Source: Cupriavidus numazuensis
GTDB taxonomy: Bacteria > Pseudomonadota > Gammaproteobacteria > Burkholderiales > Burkholderiaceae
Reading direction: 5' to 3'
Length of the DNA stretch: 64,000 nt
Assembly: GCF_905397435.1 (NCBI RefSeq)
Contig: NZ_CAJPVI010000001.1
Location: 248,001 to 312,000, forward strand
Position 1 is the stretch's first letter. Each line of letters starts with the position of its first letter. This document shows, one piece after another, positions 1 through 7,528 of this stretch. The position numbers and the translations under genes were made by a program. Under the pieces are notes generated by a model. The model was not told the DNA's origin. It worked only from the letters and a program-made list of their open reading frames with translations, and ran no database searches.

Positions 1-1
1 T

Positions 2-145
2 GTCCAGGGCACGCCGGTGGAAAGCCTGACTTACGGCCAGTCGGTAACCGACGCGTGCATCGGCTGGGACGAATCGGTCAAGGTGCTGGAAACGCTGGCC
101 GAGGCCGTCAAGGCGCGTCGACTGGCAAGCGGCAGCGGCAACTGA
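2..145 (+). CDS. aroG: 3-deoxy-7-phosphoheptulonate synthase, C-terminal fragment
   Basis: Only the last 47 codons are inside the window; the gene begins upstream of base 1. The reading frame contains the stretch [15 protein letters not shown] followed by a Val-Leu-Glu-rich final helix. This is the characteristic C-terminus of class I (AroG/AroF/AroH-type) DAHP synthases, which condense phosphoenolpyruvate and erythrose 4-phosphate as the first step of the shikimate pathway in the cytoplasm. The stop is TGA and a strong hairpin terminator follows about 40 bases later. Which paralogue it is, and what feedback control it has, cannot be judged from this fragment. Confidence 0.88.
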   Translation, partial: VQGTPVESLTYGQSVTDACIGWDESVKVLETLAEAVKARRLASGSGN

Positions 146-186
146 GCACAAGACGCGGGGCAATGCCTCGCGTACACCGCAAAACA

Positions 187-216
187 AAAAACCGCTTCAT
201 ATTGAAGCGGTTTTTT
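187..216. terminator. Bidirectional intrinsic terminator
   Basis: The arms CCGCTTCA (192-199) and TGAAGCGG (203-210) form an 8-bp stem with a 3-base loop. An A-run precedes it and a T-run follows it, so it can terminate both the DAHP synthase gene on the plus strand and the cytochrome c pair on the minus strand. Confidence 0.85.
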
Positions 217-237
217 GTTGCCTGCCCTGCGTGCAGC

Positions 238-636
238 TTACTTCTTCAGCACCAGGTCGCCCGGCAGCGATTCGATATACGCGGCGATGTCCTTCAGCTC
301 CTTGCGCGTGAACGGACGCGGCTTGCCATCCTTGCCCGTGACGGCCGGGTTGGCATTGACCTGGCCGGCCATGATCGCGTTGGAGCGGCCCACTTGCGGC
401 ACGCCCGAAACCTGGTACGACAGCAGCGCGTGGTAGAGATAGTCCGCATGCTGGCCGGCCAGCTTCGGATAGTCCGGCGAGATCGGGGCGTTCATGCCCT
501 GGCCATGACAGGCCACGCAGTTGCCCTTTTCCACGAGCACCTTGCCGGCGGCGAGGTCGGCCGCCGAGGCGGTGGCAGCGGAGGCACCCAGCACGAGTGC
601 GCCAATCGCGAACGAAAGCGTCTGAAGCGTCTTCAT
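238..636 (-). CDS. Periplasmic class I cytochrome c (second of a tandem pair)
   Basis: 132 residues. An N-terminal signal peptide (Lys-Thr, then a hydrophobic core to about residue 25, ending ATASA) directs export, and a single haem-binding CVACH lies at residues 40-44. A Met near residue 89 (NAIMAG) is a plausible axial ligand. The fold resembles one half of the dihaem cytochrome c4 family, or cytochrome c553. It is expected to carry electrons between membrane oxidoreductases in the periplasm. The gene lies 13 bases downstream of another small cytochrome c on the same strand, so the two are probably co-transcribed and end at the terminator at 187-216. The redox partner is not indicated by the neighbours. 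Confidence 0.88.
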   Translation of the reverse strand: MKTLQTLSFAIGALVLGASAATASAADLAAGKVLVEKGNCVACHGQGMNAPISPDYPKLAGQHADYLYHALLSYQVSGVPQVGRSNAIMAGQVNANPAVTGKDGKPRPFTRKELKDIAAYIESLPGDLVLKK

Positions 637-649
637 GATCCGGTGTCTC

Positions 650-997
650 TTACTTGAGGGAATTGTTCTGCGAGCCGCCCTTCTGCTGCGAGTAGTAGGC
701 AGCCACGTCGGCGATGTCCTGGTCGGTCAGCGAGGCGGCGATGCCGCGCATGGTCGGGTGCTTGCGGTCGCCCTTCTGGTAGGACTTCAGCGCATTTTCG
801 ATGTACTTGGCGCTCTGGCCGCCCAGCATCGGCACTTCATAGACTTCGGGGAACGACGCACGGTAGCCCGGAATGCCGTGGCATCCGATGCACATTGCAA
901 CCTTGTCCTTGGCAGCGTCTCCATTGCCCTTGACTTCCTGTGCCTGTGCGGCCGTTGCAGCCGCGCCCAGCACCACCATCGTGAGGAGCTTTTTCAT
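650..997 (-). CDS. Periplasmic class I cytochrome c (first of a tandem pair)
   Basis: 115 residues from an ATG at 997. The signal peptide starts MKKLLTMVVLG and ends near Ala-Gln-Ala (residue 19). The haem site CIGCH is at residues 36-40 and the probable Met ligand is at residue 83 (PTMRG). A longer frame extends upstream to 1282, but that part has no signal-peptide character and would bury the signal sequence, so the ATG at 997 is preferred. It resembles the other half of a cytochrome c4-like module and probably acts with the gene just downstream (238-636) as a soluble electron carrier pair. Confidence 0.88.
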   Translation of the reverse strand: MKKLLTMVVLGAAATAAQAQEVKGNGDAAKDKVAMCIGCHGIPGYRASFPEVYEVPMLGGQSAKYIENALKSYQKGDRKHPTMRGIAASLTDQDIADVAAYYSQQKGGSQNNSLK

Positions 998-1502
998 TGT
1001 CTTTGCGGATTGGAAGTTAAACCGTGCGTGACCTGCCCTGCCGGGCGGAGACGGTCTCAGAATGCTTCTGGGGGAAGCCTGGCAGCCAGTGGCGACCAGG
1101 GAGCAATCCGCCAGACTGTCGCATCCGGTTCGTTGCCGGGATGTGGAACACCATTCTGGAACCACCTCTCGCAATCGCCGCGACCCGGACGGGCCGCAGG
1201 TGCTTCTGAACGCGGACTGCCGGATACTGGAGAACTGGACGTGGGGGCGCGTCAAACCGCCGCATTGTACAGCAGGCGGCACCTGGCAGTCCAGCCAACG
1301 GGCCCGCGCGCGGCCACGATGTCAGCGTCTCCCAACACGAACCGCAAAGGTCTTTTATACTCGACCATTCAGGGAATCCGAACGACCGTTCGCGAATCCG
1401 GTTTCCATAATGAAAGCACGCGTCACAGCGCGAAGAGACTGCGCTCAATGCGCCGACCCGGCTTCATCCAGCCGGGTGCCGGCCGTCACCTCAGGTTGCC
1501 TC
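998..1502. other. Intergenic region between cytochrome c pair and moxR
   Basis: About 500 bases between divergently transcribed genes, with no reading frame that looks coding. It should hold the promoters of both transcription units. Toward the moxR side is a TATACT hexamer (1356-1361) that could be a -10 element, although no good -35 box sits 17 bases upstream. It is followed 17 bases later by the inverted repeat described separately at 1379-1392. Frames that cross this stretch on either strand are rich in Arg, Pro and Cys and look like shadows. Confidence 0.5.
1379..1392. promoter_or_regulatory. Candidate operator (inverted repeat) upstream of moxR
   Basis: The sequence CGAACG-AC-CGTTCG is a perfect 6-bp inverted repeat with a 2-base spacer. 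It lies just downstream of a TATACT hexamer and about 110 bases upstream of the moxR start. Size and symmetry fit a dimeric repressor site, but no regulator can be named. Confidence 0.35.
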
Positions 1503-2390
1503 ATGTCCAACACCGCCAACGCTTCCGCCCAAGCCTCCTCCCAGCAGGTCAAATTCGAAGGTAGTGACCAGTATGTCGCCACCGACGACCTCAAGCTGGC
1601 CGTCAACGCCGCGCGCACGCTGCAGCGTCCGCTGCTGATCAAGGGCGAGCCCGGCACGGGCAAGACCATGCTGGCCGAGGAAGTGGCCGCCGCGCTGGGC
1701 ATGCCGCTGCTGCAGTGGCACATCAAGTCGACCACCAAGGCGCAGCAGGGCCTGTACGAGTACGACGCCGTGTCGCGCCTGCGCGATTCGCAGCTTGGCG
1801 ACGACCGCGTGCATGACATCCGCAACTACATCGTCAAGGGCGTGCTGTGGCAGGCCTTCGAAGCCGACCAGCAGCTCGTGCTGCTGATCGACGAGATCGA
1901 CAAGGCCGACATCGAATTCCCGAACGACCTGCTGCGCGAACTCGACCGCATGGAGTTCTACGTCTACGAGACGCGCGAACTCGTGAAGGCCAAGCACCGC
2001 CCGCTGGTGATCATCACGTCGAATAACGAGAAGGAACTGCCCGACGCGTTCCTGCGCCGCTGCTTCTTCCACTACATCAAGTTCCCCGATGCCGAGACCA
2101 TGCAGCGCATCGTTGACGTGCACTACCCCGGCATCAAGCGCGAACTGGTGGCGGCAGCACTGGAATCGTTCTACGAGATGCGCAACCTGCCGGGCCTGAA
2201 GAAGAAGCCGTCGACCTCGGAACTGATCGACTGGCTCAAGCTGCTGATGGCCGAGGACATCCCGCCCGAGGCGCTGAAGAGCCCGGACAAGAAGGCCGCA
2301 ATCCCGCCGCTGCATGGCGCGCTGCTCAAGAACGAGCAGGACGTGCACCTGTTCGAGCGCCTGGTGTTCATGAACCGGTCGAACCGCTGA
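1503..2390 (+). CDS. MoxR-family AAA+ ATPase
   Basis: 295 residues, cytoplasmic. The Walker A motif GEPGTGKT is at residues 48-55 and Walker B (LLIDEIDKAD) has its Asp-Glu near residues 130-131. A sensor-1-like ITSNNEKELPDAFLRR follows. MoxR ATPases act as chaperone-like remodellers, typically paired with a von Willebrand A protein, to mature metal-containing or redox enzymes. The third gene of this cluster is such a partner (CoxE-like, 3019-4194). The stop TGA shares its last base with the ATG of the next gene, which indicates translational coupling. The start at 1503 was chosen because the frame upstream is Arg/Cys-rich and without family similarity. The substrate is unknown. Confidence 0.9.
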   Translation: MSNTANASAQASSQQVKFEGSDQYVATDDLKLAVNAARTLQRPLLIKGEPGTGKTMLAEEVAAALGMPLLQWHIKSTTKAQQGLYEYDAVSRLRDSQLGDDRVHDIRNYIVKGVLWQAFEADQQLVLLIDEIDKADIEFPNDLLRELDRMEFYVYETRELVKAKHRPLVIITSNNEKELPDAFLRRCFFHYIKFPDAETMQRIVDVHYPGIKRELVAAALESFYEMRNLPGLKKKPSTSELIDWLKLLMAEDIPPEALKSPDKKAAIPPLHGALLKNEQDVHLFERLVFMNRSNR

Positions 2391-2983
2391 TGAGCGACTT
2401 CATCCAGCCCGTCACGCTGTCAGGCCGTCACGCCACGCTCGAGCCGCTCCGGCCCGAGCATGCGGAAGGCCTGCGTGCCGCAGCTGCCGACGGCGACCTG
2501 TGGAAGCTCTGGTACACGAGCGTGCCGGCGCCCGAACGCATGGAAGCCGAAATCGCGCGGCGCCTGGGCCTGCAAGAGCAAGGTTCGATGCAGCCGTTCG
2601 CAGTGCGCGATGCGAACGGCCAACTGGCCGGCATGACGACGTACATGAACATCGACGCTGCCAACCGGCGCGTCGAGATCGGCTCCACGTGGTACGCGCA
2701 ACGTGTTCAACGCACGCCGCTGAACACCGAGTGCAAGCTGATGCTGCTGCGCCATGCGTTCGAGCAGCTCGAATGCATCGCCGTGGAGTTCCGCACGCAC
2801 TGGATGAACCACCAGAGCCGTACGGCCATTGCGCGCCTGGGCGCGAAACAGGACGGCGTGCTGCGCAACCACATGCGCATGCCGGACGGCTCGCTGCGCG
2901 ACACCGTGGTGTTCTCGATCATCGCCAGCGAATGGCCCACGGTGCGCAACCACCTGCAATTCCAGCTCGAGCGGCCGCGCTGA
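2390..2983 (+). CDS. GNAT-family N-acetyltransferase (RimJ/RimL-like)
   Basis: 197 residues. The opening pattern LSGRHATLEPLRPEHAEGL and the later stretches GSTWYAQRVQRTPLNTECK and RTHWMNHQSRTAIARLGAK are typical of the RimJ/RimL-type Acetyltransf_3 branch of GNAT enzymes. These transfer acetyl from acetyl-CoA to an N-terminal amine or a small molecule. The acceptor here is unknown. The gene overlaps moxR by one base and is followed 35 bases later by the VWA gene, so it is part of one transcription unit. An acetyltransferase between a MoxR ATPase and its VWA partner is an unusual placement; it may simply share the promoter. Confidence 0.82.
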   Translation: MSDFIQPVTLSGRHATLEPLRPEHAEGLRAAAADGDLWKLWYTSVPAPERMEAEIARRLGLQEQGSMQPFAVRDANGQLAGMTTYMNIDAANRRVEIGSTWYAQRVQRTPLNTECKLMLLRHAFEQLECIAVEFRTHWMNHQSRTAIARLGAKQDGVLRNHMRMPDGSLRDTVVFSIIASEWPTVRNHLQFQLERPR

Positions 2984-3018
2984 TGCGCACCGCCTGCTGA
3001 CACTGATCGCGAGGCATC

Positions 3019-4194
3019 ATGCTGATCGACTTCTTCTTCTCGCTGCGCCACGCCAAGCTGCCGGTCTCGGTCAAGGAATACCTGACCATGCTGGAGGCGC
3101 TCAAGGCTCAGATCATCACGCCGTCGATCGACGAGTTCTACTACCTGTCGCGCATGACGCTGGTCAAGGACGAGAAGCACTTCGACAAGTTCGACCAGAC
3201 CTTCGGCGCGTACTTCAAGGGCGTGGAAAGCCTGGTCGACTGGAAGTCCGATATTCCGCTCGACTGGCTGCAGAAGACGCTCGAGCGCGAGCTGTCGCCC
3301 GAGGAAAAAGCCAAGATCGAAGCCATGGGCGGCCTCGACAAGCTCATGGAACGCCTGAAGCAACTGCTCGAAGAGCAAAAGGAAAAGCACGAGGGCGGCA
3401 ACAAGTGGATCGGCACGGGCGGCACCTCGCCGTTCGGGCACGGCGGCTACAACCCCGAGGGCATCCGCATCGGCGGGCCGTCCAAGGGCAACCGCACCGC
3501 GATCAAGGTGTGGGACGCGCGCACCTACAAGGACTATGACGACCAGGTCGAACTGGGCACGCGCAACATCAAGGTAGCGCTGCGCCGCCTGCGCCGTTTC
3601 GCGCGCGATGGCGCCGACACCGAACTGGATCTCGACGACACCATCCACTCCACCGCGGCCAATGCCGGCCTGCTCGACATCAAGCTGCGGCCCGAGCGCC
3701 ACAACAAGGTCAAGGTGCTGATGCTGATGGACGTGGGCGGCTCGATGGACGACCACATCAAGCGCGTGGAGGAACTGTTCTCCGCGACCAAGACCGAGTT
3801 CAAGCACCTCGAGTACTACTACTTCCACAACTGCCTGTACGACCACGTGTGGCGCAACAACCGGCGCCGCCATGCCGAAAAGCTCAATACGTGGGATCTG
3901 CTGCACAAGTACACGCCCGACTACAAGGTCATCTTCGTCGGCGATGCGACGATGAGTCCGTACGAGATCCTGCAGCCCGGCGGCTCGGTCGAATACAACA
4001 ACACCGAGGCCGGCTCCGTGTGGCTGAACCGCGTGACCGAGCAGTTCCCGCACTTCGTCTGGCTCAATCCGGAACCGGAAGGCCTGTGGCAATACCGGCA
4101 GTCGATCACGGTCATCAACCAGCTGATGAAGGGACGCATGTACCCGGTCACGCTGGCGGGGCTGGAATCGGCGATGAAAGTGTTGTCGAAGTAA
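3019..4194 (+). CDS. CoxE-like von Willebrand factor A domain protein
   Basis: 391 residues. The N-terminal half is helical and charged (MLIDFFFSLRHAKLPVSVKEY, split here by description only). The C-terminal half is a VWA domain with a MIDAS-like motif DVGGSM starting near residue 238. Gly replaces the usual first Ser of DxSxS, which I have seen described for this CoxE-like group. VWA proteins of this kind partner with MoxR ATPases in maturation of metalloenzymes, as CoxD/CoxE do for CO dehydrogenase. The MoxR gene at 1503 is the obvious partner. A short intergenic gap and a following terminator make it the last gene of the unit. The client enzyme is not apparent nearby. Confidence 0.85.
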   Translation: MLIDFFFSLRHAKLPVSVKEYLTMLEALKAQIITPSIDEFYYLSRMTLVKDEKHFDKFDQTFGAYFKGVESLVDWKSDIPLDWLQKTLERELSPEEKAKIEAMGGLDKLMERLKQLLEEQKEKHEGGNKWIGTGGTSPFGHGGYNPEGIRIGGPSKGNRTAIKVWDARTYKDYDDQVELGTRNIKVALRRLRRFARDGADTELDLDDTIHSTAANAGLLDIKLRPERHNKVKVLMLMDVGGSMDDHIKRVEELFSATKTEFKHLEYYYFHNCLYDHVWRNNRRRHAEKLNTWDLLHKYTPDYKVIFVGDATMSPYEILQPGGSVEYNNTEAGSVWLNRVTEQFPHFVWLNPEPEGLWQYRQSITVINQLMKGRMYPVTLAGLESAMKVLSK

Positions 4195-4207
4195 GGGAAG
4201 CCATCCG

Positions 4208-4233
4208 AGAGGCGCCGCATGGGCGCCTCTTTT
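4208..4233 (+). terminator. Intrinsic terminator of the moxR cluster
   Basis: AGAGGCGCC (4208-4216) pairs with GGCGCCTCT (4222-4230) around a 5-base loop, followed by T residues. It lies just after the VWA gene and just before the end of the convergent binding-protein gene. Confidence 0.8.
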
Positions 4234-4237
4234 CCTT

Positions 4238-5386
4238 TCAGCTGATGATTCGGCCGCCGCTGCCGATCATCGCCACCTCGACGTAGTCCGGGCCGCTGTG
4301 CCGGTTGCGTTCATAGTGCACGCGCAAGCCGCCGAACTCCCGCTTGCCGAATGCCTCGAGCTTGCTGATGAACAGTTCGCGCGTGGGATTCGGTCCGCAC
4401 GCTAGCAATCCTTCCACGACCACCTTCGCGGTCAGGAAGCCTTCCACGGCCTCATAGGTACGGTTTTCCGTCACGCCCGCCCTGTCGAACGTCTCCTGGA
4501 AGTCGCGCGCCAGCGGCACCACGCGCGAAGCGGGGTTCGGCATGATCTGTGTCACAGCCACCCCGCGCGATAGTTCGCCAGCCTTCTCGAACACCTGCTT
4601 CGTCGAGGTGACAGAGAGAATCCACGGATGCGGCAGCGGGCCGTGCCGGGAATGGTGGGTGGTCAGGATGTCCGCCACCCATTGCGGTGCCGTGAACAAC
4701 AGCGTGGTCTGCGCCCTGGCCGCCTGCAGCTTCGCCACGACTGCCGGAATATCCTCGCCCTGCACGCTGTGGGGCACCATCGCGGCAATCACGCCGCCAT
4801 ATTTGCGCGCCGCATCGGCCGCTGCTTCGGCATTCACCTTGCCGAACAGGTTGTCCTGATAAACCACCGCGATTCGCTTGAGACCGATGGTGGTCGCATG
4901 CTGGACCATGCGCATCACCTCGTCGACAAATCCGCTCCGCGTATGGAACAGCGGCGCGGAATCCTTGCGTACGTCCGGCGCGCCCGTGAATGCCCCCACC
5001 ACGGGCAGCCGGTGCTGCTCGATCAGCGGCAATGCCGCGAGTACGTTCGCCGTGCCGCCCATGCAGAGCAGGCCAAAGACCTCGTCCTGCAGGAATGCCT
5101 GCACATTGGCAACGGTGTTCTCCGGCGCATAGTGGTCCTCGCGCCGTTTTACGATCAGCCGCCGGCCGTTGACGCCGCCCTTCGCGTTGACATGGTTGAA
5201 GTACGTGAGAAGGCCGTCCGTGTAGTTACGGTAAGGACCGCCCCACACGCTTTCGAAGCCGATGGTCTGCCCAAACACGATACGGTCCGGATAGACGCCT
5301 GGTGCCGCTCCCGCCGCCCGCGCGCGCCTTGCCACAGCGGCTGCGCCAAGCGCTGCTGCCGTCCATACAAACTGCCTGCGATCCAT
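4238..5386 (-). CDS. ABC-transporter substrate-binding protein, Leu/Ile/Val-type
   Basis: 382 residues. A twin-arginine-like leader (MDRRQFVWTAAALGAAA) precedes a type I periplasmic binding fold of the Peripla_BP_6 / LivK group. Supporting stretches are FGQTIGFESVWGGPYRNY, YFNHVNAKGGVNGRRL and the central GLKRIAVVYQDNLFGK. Such proteins bind amino acids, short-chain amides or aromatic acids in the periplasm for a LivHMGF-type importer. No permease or ATPase gene is adjacent, so this is an orphan binding protein that would have to share a transporter encoded elsewhere. The ligand cannot be predicted. Confidence 0.85.
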   Translation of the reverse strand: MDRRQFVWTAAALGAAAVARRARAAGAAPGVYPDRIVFGQTIGFESVWGGPYRNYTDGLLTYFNHVNAKGGVNGRRLIVKRREDHYAPENTVANVQAFLQDEVFGLLCMGGTANVLAALPLIEQHRLPVVGAFTGAPDVRKDSAPLFHTRSGFVDEVMRMVQHATTIGLKRIAVVYQDNLFGKVNAEAAADAARKYGGVIAAMVPHSVQGEDIPAVVAKLQAARAQTTLLFTAPQWVADILTTHHSRHGPLPHPWILSVTSTKQVFEKAGELSRGVAVTQIMPNPASRVVPLARDFQETFDRAGVTENRTYEAVEGFLTAKVVVEGLLACGPNPTRELFISKLEAFGKREFGGLRVHYERNRHSGPDYVEVAMIGSGGRIIS

Positions 5387-5492
5387 CGATTGACCCCGCC
5401 TCTGTTCCTTTTTCGCGAGGCAGTGTCCGCGACGGCTCGGGCGCGCGAATATGGCGGCAAACCCTGTCTGTTGCGGCCGCGAGGCAACAAAG

Positions 5493-6395
5493 TCAGCCGC
5501 GCGTGTCAGTGCCCTCCATCAGCCACGCACGGAAGGTCTGCAAGGCAGGCAGATGTTGCTTGTGCTCCGGGTAGCACAGGTAATAGCCTTTGTTGCTGAG
5601 CACGCGTGCCGGGTGGGCGACCACCAGCGCGCCGGTAGCCAGTTCTTCCTCGATCAGGCAACGCGGGATCAGCGCAATACCAAGACCGGACAGCGCCGCC
5701 TGCGTGAGCAGCGAGAACTGGTCGAAGCGGGCTCCGGCCCAGGCGTCGCGCGTCGGCACGCCGAGTTCGGCGAACCAGTCGGGCCAGGCTTCGGGCACTG
5801 TCGTGTGGTGCAGCAAGGGATATTGCTGCAACGCTGCGGGCGTGCTGACTACGCCGCCCGGATGGGCCGCCAGCAAAGCCGGCCGGCACACGGGCACGAT
5901 TTCCCGGCCGATCATGTAGTCGGCCTGGCTCCCGGGCCAGATTCCCACGCCAAAGCGGATCGCCGCGTCCAGTTCGGGCTCGGCAAAGACATAGCCCTGC
6001 GCGTGCGGGACGAACTCGAGCCGGACTTCGGGATGCCGCGCAAAGAACTGGGGCAAACGCGGGATCAGCCATTTGGCGCCGAGCGTCGGCATGCTCGCGA
6101 TATGCAGCGTCCCCGCCTGTTGTTCGCGGCCCGCTGCCTCTACCGTGGCCGCCTCGATCTCGTCGAGTGTGGGCCGGACGCGTTCCAGATAGCGCACGCC
6201 GGCCGGCGTCAGTACCAGCCGCTGGCGCACGCGTTCGAACAACTCCACACCGAGCAGCGACTCCAGGCTGCGCACCTGCTTGCTGACTGCACCCTGCGTC
6301 ACATGCAGGTCCCGCGCGGCCGCGGTAAAGCTGCTGTGCCTGGCCGACGCTTCAAAGGCCTGCAATTCGGTCATCGACGGCATCATGCGCCGCAT
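5493..6395 (-). CDS. LysR-family transcriptional regulator (GcvA-like)
   Basis: 300 residues. The N-terminal winged helix-turn-helix covers about residues 8-65, with recognition segment AAARDLHVTQGAVSKQVRSL. The C-terminal domain is a LysR substrate-binding fold (GTLHIASMPTLGAKWLIPRL) of the GcvA/AmpR type. Such regulators bind T-N11-A sites in the gap to a divergent target gene and respond to a small co-inducer. It is divergent from the Bug protein gene at 6529 with 133 bases between them, so that gene and the amidohydrolase after it are the likely targets. Confidence 0.9.
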   Translation of the reverse strand: MRRMMPSMTELQAFEASARHSSFTAAARDLHVTQGAVSKQVRSLESLLGVELFERVRQRLVLTPAGVRYLERVRPTLDEIEAATVEAAGREQQAGTLHIASMPTLGAKWLIPRLPQFFARHPEVRLEFVPHAQGYVFAEPELDAAIRFGVGIWPGSQADYMIGREIVPVCRPALLAAHPGGVVSTPAALQQYPLLHHTTVPEAWPDWFAELGVPTRDAWAGARFDQFSLLTQAALSGLGIALIPRCLIEEELATGALVVAHPARVLSNKGYYLCYPEHKQHLPALQTFRAWLMEGTDTRG

Positions 6396-6528
6396 ACATC
6401 ACCTCAATTTCACGACCAAATGGAATGACCGTGCGATTTTATTTCGTTTGCCGGCATCTTGCCGGCGCGAGCAGAATCGGGGAAACCGCTTTTCTCTCCA
6501 TTCCGATCCCTCCTGCTCCGCAAGAATC
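6396..6528. promoter_or_regulatory. Divergent promoter region between LysR and Bug genes
   Basis: A 133-base gap between two divergent starts, locally richer in A and T (around 6405-6445) than the surrounding coding DNA. LysR proteins usually bind here to control both directions. I see no single convincing T-N11-A palindrome. Confidence 0.4.
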
Positions 6529-7515
6529 ATGCAACGTCGACAACTTCTCCGCGTTCTCGCCGCAGCCTCGGCTGCCATTGCCGCTGGCGCCGCGCTGCCT
6601 GCCGCCGCCCAGTCCAACTACCCGACCAAGCCGATCACGCTGGTGGTGCCGTTCCCGGCCGGCGGCACGACCGATATCGTGGCGCGCATCGTCGCCGACA
6701 AGCTCGGCCAGCAACTGGGCCAGGCCGTGGTCGTGGACAACCGCGGCGGCGCGGGCGGCAGCATCGGTACCGCCTACCTCGCCAAGGCGGCGCCGGACGG
6801 CTACACGCTCGGCATTGCCACGGCCTCGACGCATGGCATCAACCCGGCGGTGTACCCGCGGCTGTCCTATGACGCCACCAAGGACTTCACGACCATCACG
6901 AACCTGGCCTCGGTGCCCAACGTGATGAGCATCCACCCGTCGGTGAAGGCCACCGACATGAAGTCGTTCATCGCGCTGGCGCATTCCCAGCCCAACAAGC
7001 TCGCGTACGGCTCGGCCGGCAATGGCAGCGTGTCGCACATGATGGGCGAGCTGTTCAAGATGAGCAGCAAGACCGAACTGCTGCATGTGCCGTACAAAGG
7101 CGTGGGCCCGGCGCTGAACGACGCGCTGGCCGGCCAGGTCCAGGTGCTGTTCGACAACCTGCCGTCGTCGCTGCCGTTTATCGAAGGCGGCAAGCTGCGC
7201 GCGCTGGCCGTGGCTGCACCCAAGCGCGTTGCCGCACTGCCCAACGTGCCGACGTTCGCCGAACTGGGCCTGCCCGAAGTCAACGACGCTGCATGGTTCG
7301 GCCTGATCGCCCCGGCGAATCTTCCTGCTGACCTGCAGAACAAGCTGAATGCGGCTGCCATCAAGGTGCTGGCGTTGCCCGAGGTGAAGGCTAAACTGGA
7401 AAAGCTGGGCGCCACGCCGGTGGGCAACACGCCTGCGCAGTTTGCCGCGCAGATCAAGACGGAAGTGGCCAAGAACAAGCGCGTCGCCGCCGCAGCCAAG
7501 ATCTCCCTCGACTGA
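6529..7515 (+). CDS. Bug-family (TctC-like) tripartite tricarboxylate-type solute-binding protein
   Basis: 328 residues. The signal peptide (MQRRQLLRVLAAASAAIAAG, ending near ALPAAAQ) sends it to the periplasm. The mature part opens with YPTKPITLVVPFPAGGTTD, the hallmark ligand-loop segment of Bug proteins. Later DNRGGAGGSIGT and VPYKGVGPALNDALAGQV are equally diagnostic. Bug proteins bind carboxylated solutes for TctAB-type transport or for signalling, and Burkholderiales carry many orphans. No tctA or tctB is nearby. The start at 6529 was preferred over an upstream one because it begins the signal peptide. The gene is followed after 13 bases by an N-formylglutamate amidohydrolase-like gene, which hints at an acylated amino acid ligand. 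Confidence 0.9.
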   Translation: MQRRQLLRVLAAASAAIAAGAALPAAAQSNYPTKPITLVVPFPAGGTTDIVARIVADKLGQQLGQAVVVDNRGGAGGSIGTAYLAKAAPDGYTLGIATASTHGINPAVYPRLSYDATKDFTTITNLASVPNVMSIHPSVKATDMKSFIALAHSQPNKLAYGSAGNGSVSHMMGELFKMSSKTELLHVPYKGVGPALNDALAGQVQVLFDNLPSSLPFIEGGKLRALAVAAPKRVAALPNVPTFAELGLPEVNDAAWFGLIAPANLPADLQNKLNAAAIKVLALPEVKAKLEKLGATPVGNTPAQFAAQIKTEVAKNKRVAAAAKISLD

Positions 7516-7528
7516 TTGCCGCAGCACC

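Noticed and set aside
998..1282. N-terminal extension of the second cytochrome c frame
   Set aside because: Cys/Arg/Pro-rich and would place the signal peptide in the middle of the protein; the ATG at 997 starts a normal signal peptide.
1017..1448. Minus-strand frame of 143 codons in the intergenic gap before moxR
   Set aside because: No family resemblance, skewed composition, no ribosome site. I treat the gap as noncoding.
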